Source of the DNA: Ctena decussata | Taxonomy: Eukaryota > Mollusca > Bivalvia > Lucinida > Lucinidae | NCBI GenBank assembly: GCA_963989385.1 | Contig: OZ022501.1 | Location: forward strand, 444,001-508,000 | Length of the DNA stretch: 64,000 bases | Direction: 5' to 3' | Shown here: positions 56,314 to 64,000 of the stretch, piece by piece | Layout of the letters: each line of letters begins with the position of its first letter | How positions within the stretch are numbered: the stretch's first letter is position 1 | The notes under the pieces: model-generated | Database searches by the model: none | What the model saw: the letters and a program-made list of their open reading frames with translations, nothing else | What the model was told of the DNA's origin: nothing | Translations under genes and position numbers: made by a program

Positions 56314-58907
56314 TGTACCACACACAAACGGTTTATGTACTCTGTTATAAAGTGTTTCGTAGCTACTCTTAAGATGATTGGGTGCATTACAGGGTGAACA
56401 ACTCTATATCATTTTCCTCCGTGTCTAGTCCCTAGCCCTTACAAGAGAAGTAAACTTAGAGTTTGATTCCTCTGTACATCCAGCAGCAGAAATAGGGAAA
56501 TCTGCCGGGGAGTTCCAGTACCTGATACTCTTGGGGAAGAAACTGGACTATAAATTCAGTCCCAGACAACGGGGTTTGAAATGCCAGGGAATGATGATGC
56601 CTGGTACGCCTGCTTGGGGAACAAGGTCATTTATGGGCATATTTGCTGCATCCTTCTGTCCCAGAGGTTTTAAAACTTCAGTACATTCTCAAGTTTTATA
56701 ACCGCGAACCCAGACCTTTGTAAAGCATTATGAGTTTACTGTTTCCTTTTCTTCTTTTTCACAAAGTTTCTTTGTGACTCAAACAATAGCAAGGCAAATC
56801 TTTGCGTTTATACGAAGCAAATTATTTTCGAAGGAAAATGTGGTTAAAGAATCTTTGCCAAATTTACTGTGGTAAAGAAATTTTGCCAAGTATTCAGAGG
56901 AACATAGGTTATCGGCCAAAGTTATTAAAAAAAAAAAGATATGGACAACAATGTCACATTGCCTTTATTACATATACTTTGTTCAATATTAGATTTTAAT
57001 TTTGAGCAAAATTTCTGTGTTCATCTTAAAAGCGACTTTCTGTATTACATATTTCATATTCTATGACAAACTTTTCTTCATAGAAACATTATTATTATTA
57101 TTATATTATTATAACTATTATTACTATTATTATTATTTTGATTGTCAAATGAATTGTATTATCTATTCTATTCTATTTGTATTATAATTTGTATTATATA
57201 TGTGGTATAAAAATGTGGCACTGATTATACAAGAGTATACTTTTCCTACCAAACCTACGTTGCCAAAGAGAACCTAAATAAACAATGGACCCTATTCTTG
57301 TGAACCTAAACAATGAACTCGTAGATGTATTTGCCCGGTTTCATGTATAATTTTTACGGTCTTTCTTTTATATAACTGATAGTATTACAAACATCTGTCA
57401 TTAATCCAAAAATATTGTATTTCAAACTGCTGCTTAGATGAAACTGAGGCATGCATTGAGAACAGATTGCCCACACTCTAATTCAGCAGTGATCGTATTT
57501 CATGATGTGACAAACCTTTTGGAGGCGCCTGGTCTTGTGGTTACAGATGCTCGGGTATGGTGCAGAAGATCGCGGGTTCCAGTTCTGTTCGGTCAGCAAG
57601 CGACTGAAAAACTCTGCAGCAAATGGGGACCTTTTTCGAATCAGGGAAGGCTAAGGCATTAAGGAATGGGCTCTGCCCTTTATATGATGTGCCCAAGATG
57701 CGTCGGGTCTCTAACATCCAATGTCCATCTGGCTACTAGGCAACATGAAACCAACTTTTAAACGCGTTTGAAGAACGCCACTTTTTAGGCTAAAACTCCC
57801 TGGATAGTATTACACGATTACAAAATAAGTAACAGTGTCTGCATGTATGAAAGGATACTGCAGGGGTATAACTAGTAAATACCACCGTTATCAGAAAATG
57901 AAACATTTCCATGCTAAAGGTGCCGTTTTCTTGCAAGGGTGGTATCTTCGCTATTTCCAAGAAAACCATCTTCTTACTTATTGGACGATGGTCCAAAACG
58001 GAGTTTTGTTTCCTCGAAGGGGAGAAAAACGTTATGAGGTCTTACAGTTACTTTGATGGCTTTATGTTTGTACAAAGAACGGTGTCTGTCTGATGTTATA
58101 CTGGGCAAAGAGCCGTGAGAGACGTTTTATTCATGCACGTTTATACTTAAAAATAAGCATTAATGGTCAGTAAAAATTCTTTTTCATTTGCACAGAGAAA
58201 GTGCAATAACACTAAAATTTTCATATATATTCATGAAACTGAAAACACACAAACGGCGCAATGACAATAGCTCTCTTGACTTTAAAAGTAATTCTCCGTA
58301 TTGGGACATTAGAAGATATATTTTGTTTTTATACCCGTTTTATGACAGTTTCGGACTTGAGCGTGTATGGGTAGCTATCAGCAGAAGACTATGATATACA
58401 AGGTCTAAATCTTAACATGTATAGATACACCAAGTTTTACAAAGGGAAACAACTTTTATAACTTCTTGTTTGCTTCTCTAGACAAAATGGAGTCTCTCCT
58501 TAAAGAAAAAAAATTGCGCCTCAAAAGAATTCTCTCCTTGGCACACAATCTGTTTCATTACGATTTGATCCCAGTGAGAAATAAGGCAAAAATAAAACTG
58601 TCAGTTTCGTCCCTGAATGTGTGTGCATATGCACTTTAAATTTCACAATATGTTCAAGCATAGGTTGAATTATTATGCAATATAATTATGCAAAAATAAG
58701 GAATCCAGAAGAACATAAATGATTTCACTTAATATGTTTAATTCGATCCAAAGGCTGTTGTTATTTTTGGCGATTTATGCACTATACAGTCACATGATGA
58801 AACCAGAAACTGCAGGTGTTATTGTCAGGTTAAGGTTAGTATGAACAACCGTTGCCTTAATAAATTATTAACAATCCAACATACACACTGTAGCATTCTC
58901 AATAAAA
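56314..58907. other. Intergenic stretch between genes A and B
   Basis: Contains an (ATT)n run at 57089-57136 and a weak tRNA-like SINE head at about 57528-57598. A further repeat fragment near 58440-58500 has AAAGGGAAACAACTTTT. No exon was recognised. Confidence 0.5.
57528..57598 (+). repeat. Weak tRNA-like SINE head
   Basis: TGGTCTTGTGGTTACAGATG resembles box A and GCGGGTTCCAGTTC resembles box B, both degenerate. Confidence 0.3.
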
Positions 58908-58956
58908 ATGATTTATATAATTTTATTTAGTATACTACTGGTCAGGGGCTTAGCTG
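58908..58956 (+). CDS. Gene B exon 1 (signal peptide)
   Basis: 49 bp: 16 hydrophobic codons plus G before GTAAGT. The spare G makes an Ala codon with the next exon. Same length as exon 1 of gene C. Confidence 0.72.
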
Positions 58957-59541
58957 GTAAGTGAATTTTAGTATTCCTGACTCAAATAATCCTAATAGGC
59001 TTCAATTTATTTATCATATGACGTCGCATCTTAGAGTGTAATAAAGCCATGCATTAAAAACGATAATCCACTAGTGGATTAGATATGCAAATTACGTCGT
59101 AACGTTATGCGTTGACGTCCATAAAACGTCGCCTTTTCTAATGATAAAATCGTGACGTTTTAGTGCTTTAGTGCAAAATTTGCTAATAAAATGCGATTTT
59201 AGTGTCATACGATAAACAGAATTTTGCATTCGTGCTCCTGTATTATTGAATTTATTAAACTCGTTGGGGAAAACCGATAAGATGCTCGGCAAGCCTCGCA
59301 TCTTATCTTTTTCCCCAACTCGTTTAATAAATTCAATAATACATGAGCACTCTTGTAAGATCCTCTATATCTGTTTTATATCAAAACATCCAATACAAAT
59401 GTTTTATCGGGACAGCTTCATGAAGAACATTGACGTATTTGTTTTACAACTAAGATGCTATCTGGAGATATGGAGAAGGTCCAAGACTTCGTGGAGTTGA
59501 AGATCTTAGAAGAAATTAAGCCTCTTTTTTTGACGCGGAAA

Positions 59542-59573
<32 letters not shown>

Positions 59574-60153
59574 GGTTTACTCAACAGGGACGTGTGCCTG
59601 TTGTATCTTCGTATTCTGCGACTGCTGATCACATATAACAATGTATAACACGGAATTAAATCACTTGAAAACTTGGCGGATCATGTCATACATTATATGC
59701 CATGCTCCGATACCAATGACGTCATATATGTTACCATAGCACGTAAAATTAAAATCTGAAAAAGTTCCTTCAAGAGCAGAGAATACATACAGAAGTAGGA
59801 ACATGGGCCAGACTACGTAGTTTCGGCTAATAAAGCCTCGTCAGTGACCCTGACAATATCTGGTGATGAAACCAGAAAAAAGCATACCGTAATTTCTTAT
59901 GTAATTTCTTAATTTCAATTGGGCAGTCGTAAGACGTCATCGAGATGTTGTTCTGCTTAGGTACTATGCGCAACAGTTGGTAATTCCGTAGCTGCTATGG
60001 TAACAGGTCTATGGCGTCATCTCACTTATAATTCGAGAGAACAGTGTATGTCATGCTCCTCTCGAATTGTAAGTGAGATGCTACCTGAAATTCATAAAAT
60101 GGAAATTTGTGATTTCACTATACGATTAATTTTTCTCTAAGAATTTAATTCCG

Positions 60154-60188
<35 letters not shown>

Positions 60189-61105
60189 AACATTCTATAT
60201 TGAACATTTAATCGAATGCCTATTTCGTCTATTTTGCTTATACTCACCGAGTTGGTTGCTTTTAGCCGTGCGAGATATAGAAATGAACGACCTCGGCTTC
60301 TGTCCAGACTACTCAGCGCTGTGTAATCTCCAGTGTGAAACTATGGGATACCCGACTGGAAGTGGGTACTGTAGGAGAAAGATCTGTAGATGTCATAAGT
60401 GGAGTCTTTGGAGGAAACGACAGAGGTACTTTTTATTATTGTCTCGCGTTTAGCTCTGTTATGTTACATGGCCCTGTCAGCGCATTGTAACAAGAGTTAA
60501 ACTTCCGACGGGACACCGCATTCCACGCAATGTTTGTTCTATAGTCAAGGTTTGTTTCTGCTCACTACACCATTCATTGTGTATTAATTGTTGTTCATAA
60601 TTGTGGTCACCTCGATAAAGCATCGTTTTGGAGTCAATACATTTGACTGAAATTAAAGTGGGTTATGCACAACTTTGATCATCATAATGTATCAGCATGA
60701 AGCCTTGTTTGATAGGGCATCAGTTTGATAATGACCACAGAGCCTCCGGGTGAAAGTTTGCTCCCCAATGTATGATTGAATACTATATAGAGTTTGGTGT
60801 TTGGTGTCATTGTAAAGATCCCAAGTTTCCAAGTTTATTTAATCATCTCTGGTTTACATGTAAACAGCAAGAGAATCAACAATAGCATTCATACAATAAT
60901 GGTTATGGCGTTGACGTCGTGAAATATTACAGAGATTAAATACAAACAAGCCAGTTGAATAGTAAAAGAGCAGGTGAGCAGCATTGACTCTGAGCTGACC
61001 CCATGCCGTGTACCCATTGCGTAGACCTTATTTGTAAATTCCATATTTTTTTCATAAGCAATCATTAATTTTGTGTCTATTTTTTCCAGACTTGTACAAA
61101 ACTAA
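58908..61105 (+). CDS. Defensin-like gene B, three exons, six-cysteine CS-alpha-beta peptide
   Basis: Exons 58908-58956, 60266-60425 and 61090-61105 join in one frame of 74 codons plus TAA (phases 1 and 2). The leader MIYIILFSILLVRGLA is a plain signal peptide. The mature part has C-x6-C-x3-C-x11-C-x4-C-x-C, the defensin signature: CxxxC on the helix, CxC on the last strand, and a GYC gamma-core. Expected pairs are 1-4, 2-5 and 3-6. The C-terminus is strongly basic (WRKRQR). This fits an invertebrate defensin acting outside the cell on microbes; activity is inferred from the family. Intron positions match gene A. Confidence 0.82.
59231..59350. mobile_element. Long hairpin element
   Basis: Arms of about 53 bp (from GTGCTCCTGTATTATTGAAT to ATAAGATGC, and its inverse) flank a 12-base loop TCGGCAAGCCTC. 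It lies in intron 1 of gene B. Confidence 0.7.
59546..59575. repeat. Poly-T tract
   Basis: About 30 consecutive T, following an A-poor strand end; possibly the tail of a retroposed copy on the minus strand. Confidence 0.7.
60017..60079. repeat. Hairpin with 21-bp arms
   Basis: CATCTCACTTATAATTCGAG and CTCGAATTGTAAGTGAGATG are inverted with one mismatch around a loop of about 20 bases. Confidence 0.6.
60266..60425 (+). CDS. Gene B exon 2 (six-cysteine mature peptide)
   Basis: A TGCTTTTAG acceptor and a GTACTT donor after CAGAG, the same junction bases as gene A exon 2. It carries all six cysteines. Confidence 0.83.
61090..61105 (+). CDS. Gene B exon 3
   Basis: A TTTTTTCCAG acceptor; A completes AGA, then LVQN and TAA. 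Very short, but the phase agrees with gene A exon 3. Confidence 0.65.
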
Positions 61106-63090
61106 CGAAATGGTAGAGAAGATATACTTCTGGATGATTGTGTGGCGTTGCTTCAACTTAATGACAGATTCTCTCAACTTTAACATACAATTGCATTAGT
61201 TTCATGGAGACTTCAGACTGAATCAGTAACCGAAATGCATATATACAGTGTACTATGAATTATTCTGTTCTTGCTAAGACAGCGAGTATGGGTTTACATC
61301 TTCCAGATATAAACACTATCAAATACTAACTGAATCGTAATCGATTCTGAGGCATTGTGAGGCATTCGTTGGTATTCTTAACTCATTCGGGGACTCGTGA
61401 ATTTGTGCTTTGACGCATTTGCACACAGTTAAGACTCAAACCAGTCTCTGGACGCATACAGTTTATCTCTCTAGCTGGCATATGACGTCAAAATGACGCC
61501 GATCTGACGTCGATGAGACGCCATGTGCATGTAGGGTAGACACTTTAGTGTGTGGCCAAAGATTTTCTGTGGTTCATACTTAATATGTGCGTAAATCAAA
61601 GGCTGTAATCTCGGAGCATTTTTATACCTATCTTGAGAGAAAATCCCATGAATTGTCAAGAACAGTCACGAATTCATTTTTATTCGCACCAAATTCGTAC
61701 ATGCATTCGTTTTTATTCTTAACTGATTTGTTTCTTAACTGATTTGATTCTTAACGTTCGTACGGTGTTTGCCAATATATTCTTGTAAATCGTACTGAAT
61801 TCCTGGCAATGATCGTGCAATTCCAGCCGAATCAAGTCGAATCCCACGAATATTCGTAACACTATCGTACTTGTATCGTAACTGAATCGTACAGCGTCAC
61901 GAATCGGACCAGAAAATTTACAATTCCACGAATCCTGAAATTTATCAGTTCGTGGCGATTCGTGGTCTGTGTGGAATAGGGGCATAACCTGTTTTAATTT
62001 TGTAGTTCATCTGAATGGCATTACGCAGAAAATAACAAGTAACGTAACTTACATAATGTAGCTTACATCGTACAAGATGACTCACCATATTTAGTGTATG
62101 GAAATAGCCAGCTAAGAGTTTTTATTAGTACTTTCGCTTTCTATATGTATTCAAAACTAGTAGTTACGTACGAATAGTCCTCATCACTTATAGTTCATTC
62201 AAAACCTTGATAACGTAGCTTACATTCTTATCCATTCTGATAAATGTGTGTTGCCAAGAGGAGCAATGCTTTACGTAATATACAGTGCATTCATACATGT
62301 GGTACTTTATTCATTTAAACAGTCATAAATGCATGAAATACTCGTTTATATTGGGGTGAAACATGTCTTATTGCTTGCTTGCTACTCATTCAGATGCATG
62401 TAACGTAGCTTACATGCATTTTTGCGGCAGTGCTGCTAAGAAAACAGAAATTGGCAAACAAGTGTGATACATTCAATACTGTTTCAGTTTTAAATAAAAA
62501 GATATTACGTACTAGGCCCTAACTGGACCTCACTATTTTAACCTGTTATTGTAAACGGGTAAACACGCCTGTTACATAGAGTGAAAGTGTGTAACAGAAG
62601 GTGGTTATACAGTTTGTAAGAGTTTAGACCACAAGACATCAAATTTAGGCACTTGACTATTCTGAGGAGAATAGTTGAATAATGTCCTTGAAAGTATTTA
62701 CATGTATTTAAAAAAAAAAACACCTTTGCCTTCGATCTAGTTTTTGGTGTTTCTCAAGTACTTCCCAAACTATTAGTTAGGGGCCATATAACATTTGTGA
62801 GCAGAAAAGACTCTGATAGAACTGTGAGCAGAGTCCTTGATGTTCGATATATAGATTCCCTACGTATAAAATGTAGGCGAGCAAGAAAGATCGGAGTGCA
62901 CGAATGCAAAAGCTGACCTGCGTCTTCGCCGTTTTCACATGCCTTACTGTACATTATTTTATGACATGGCTTAAAGATTTTTTGTCATGATTGCTGTTTT
63001 CCTGTTGTGAAGTGAAACTGCTTCAAAAGCCCACTTGAAGGATGCAGTTTTAATTTAGGAACCGTCGACACAAAGCTTTTTAGAGAAAGA
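61106..63090. other. Intergenic stretch between genes B and C
   Basis: No exon was recognised. At 61480-61520 TGACGTCAAAATGACGCCGA is a GACGTC-rich palindromic fragment like that at 13354-13395. From 62039 a degenerate repeat carrying AACGTAGCTTACAT recurs near 62041, 62213 and 62403 (about 170-190 bp apart). Confidence 0.5.
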
Positions 63091-63139
63091 ATGACGACGT
63101 TTGTTTTGCCGTGTTTGCTGTTGATAGCTGTTTCAGTCT
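63091..63139 (+). CDS. Signal-peptide exon of a third small secreted peptide gene (C, 3' partial)
   Basis: ATG then MTTFVLPCLLLIAVSV plus one T before GTAAGT: 49 bp, phase 1, identical in length and phase to gene B exon 1. The mature exon was not found before 64000 and probably lies to the right. Membership in the defensin-like family is inference from structure and position. Confidence 0.5.
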
Positions 63140-64000
63140 GTAAGTATATATGCTGTATTTCTATTATTTATTTTTTTCTTATTTCAACACATCTCTCTTA
63201 TCAAAATGATTCTTAATACTGCAGTAGAACTGACTGACGAAGCAGTGCAGGTCCTTCTAAGAAACCGCTTCCTTCATTCCGTCACCAATTTCGGACACAA
63301 TTCCGTAACATTAAGTTTTTTTATCATATTTTAATCTGCATCACGCCATTTCAAATTTTCAGCCTCCTGGCTTTTATGGCAAAAAGTCAATACTTTTAAA
63401 TGGGTAATGGATGTGCAGCTGTGAAACATGTAGGGCTTGTCTTTAGTATCGAGTCTTCTTGATAAATTTGAAATAAAAAGAGTGGTAGTGATAATAGTGT
63501 TAACAATAACTTCCCTGGTGAGGGTATATACTGAAATATCTTAACTTTTTATATACTTAGAAAATTTCAGTAGTCGGATAACATGTACTAATATCTAGGG
63601 TGCTCAAGGTATATATATGAGCCGACATGACAAGACCAACAAAGTGGCATGTGCGCCCACCGAAGATTCTGATCAGCCTGGGCATCCGCCCAGTGTGATC
63701 TGAGTCTTCACTGTGTGTTTAAAGGGTAGCTAAGCGGATGCCCAGACTGATACGAGTTTCGTTGGGTTCACATGCCACTTTGTTGGTTTTGTCGTGTCGC
63801 GGCTCATATGCAGTTTACCGGTATTTCTCTCTTCTAAGAATTGTAGAGGACAAGGACAGGCTCGGTGCCCGGAGGTGCGACATGGATTCGTTCCCTTAAG
63901 CCTCCTGGGATACAACGGCAGTATTTATAAAATGACTTAAGTGGTTGCTATGCTGTTGCTAAGGCTGAATTTCTATGAACGAGATTCCCTACAACAATGA
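63140..64000. other. Putative first intron of gene C
   Basis: No cysteine-rich exon fits the required phase. It contains the fourth F1 foldback element. Confidence 0.4.
63619..63805. mobile_element. Foldback MITE-like element, family F1 copy D
   Basis: 187 bp with inverted ends (GAGCCGACATGACAAGACCA / TTTTGTCGTGTCGCGGCTC). ATATG flanks both ends (63614-63618 and 63806-63810), a possible 5-bp target duplication. Confidence 0.75.

Larger units (their letters stand above)
22056..61105 (+). other. Cluster of defensin-like secreted peptide genes (A and B; C follows at 63091)
   Basis: Two genes share one plan: a signal-peptide exon ending in phase 1, a cysteine-rich exon ending CAGAG in phase 2, and a short last exon starting with the A of an AGA codon. 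The shared phases and the QR at the second junction indicate paralogy. The intervening DNA is almost all repeats. Confidence 0.6.

Noticed and set aside
63838..63940. Mature exon of gene C with a RCPEVRHG reading
   Set aside because: Possible acceptors give an immediate stop in the required phase or leave the cysteine frame.

Overview
The window looks like nuclear DNA from a bivalve mollusc. Genes are split into short exons by long introns. The background is dense in foldback (MITE-like) repeats, tRNA-headed SINE-like repeats, LINE fragments and LTR retroelements, and a small family of secreted cysteine-rich peptide genes is present. The bivalve assignment is inference from the repeat style and gene content, not from a database match. 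All convincing genes lie on the + strand.

Region 1 (1-18674): the 3' part of one large gene. Thirteen exons can be joined in a single unbroken frame (636 codons plus stop) across GT/AG junctions. They encode a secretory-pathway ectodomain with four six-cysteine PAN/apple-like modules, a Thr/Pro stalk, one transmembrane segment and a short cytoplasmic tail. Its 5' end lies before base 1. The introns hold an intact solo LTR (7748-9941, 5-bp duplication CTCAT), a 5'-truncated RTE-like LINE (13795-14757), a reverse transcriptase remnant (10410-10664), two inverted-end repeats with tandem interiors (2169-4136 and 16152-17279) and several hairpin elements.

Region 2 (18675-22055): intergenic, with a tRNA-like SINE head.

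Region 3 (22056-61105): two genes for small secreted defensin-like peptides with the same three-exon, phase 1/phase 2 layout. Gene B (58908-61105) encodes a six-cysteine CS-alpha-beta type peptide. Gene A (mature exon 55731-55866, last exon 56253-56313, probable signal-peptide exon 22056-22095) keeps only four cysteines and appears to have lost the first/fourth pair. A third signal-peptide exon (gene C, 63091-63139) starts at the right edge. If exon 1 of gene A is assigned correctly, its first intron is 33.6 kb.

The putative gene A intron is almost entirely repeats. It holds a complete LTR retrotransposon (28176-37136, 2166-bp LTRs, TTATA duplication) whose only ORF is gag-protease-integrase with no reverse transcriptase or RNase H. 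That element sits inside a 206-bp tandem array. Next come about 8 kb of CAG/CTG-rich satellite with 165-bp and 84-bp monomers (38.2-46.1 kb), interrupted by a 1.1-kb LTR-like insertion. GATATC-rich arrays lie at 25.65-26.6 and 46.1-46.4 kb. Further right are a head-to-head SINE pair (49.6-50.2 kb), a 19-20-bp minisatellite (50.2-51.1 kb) and a decayed LINE (52.86-55.14 kb).

No rRNA, no convincing functional tRNA and no CRISPR array was seen.
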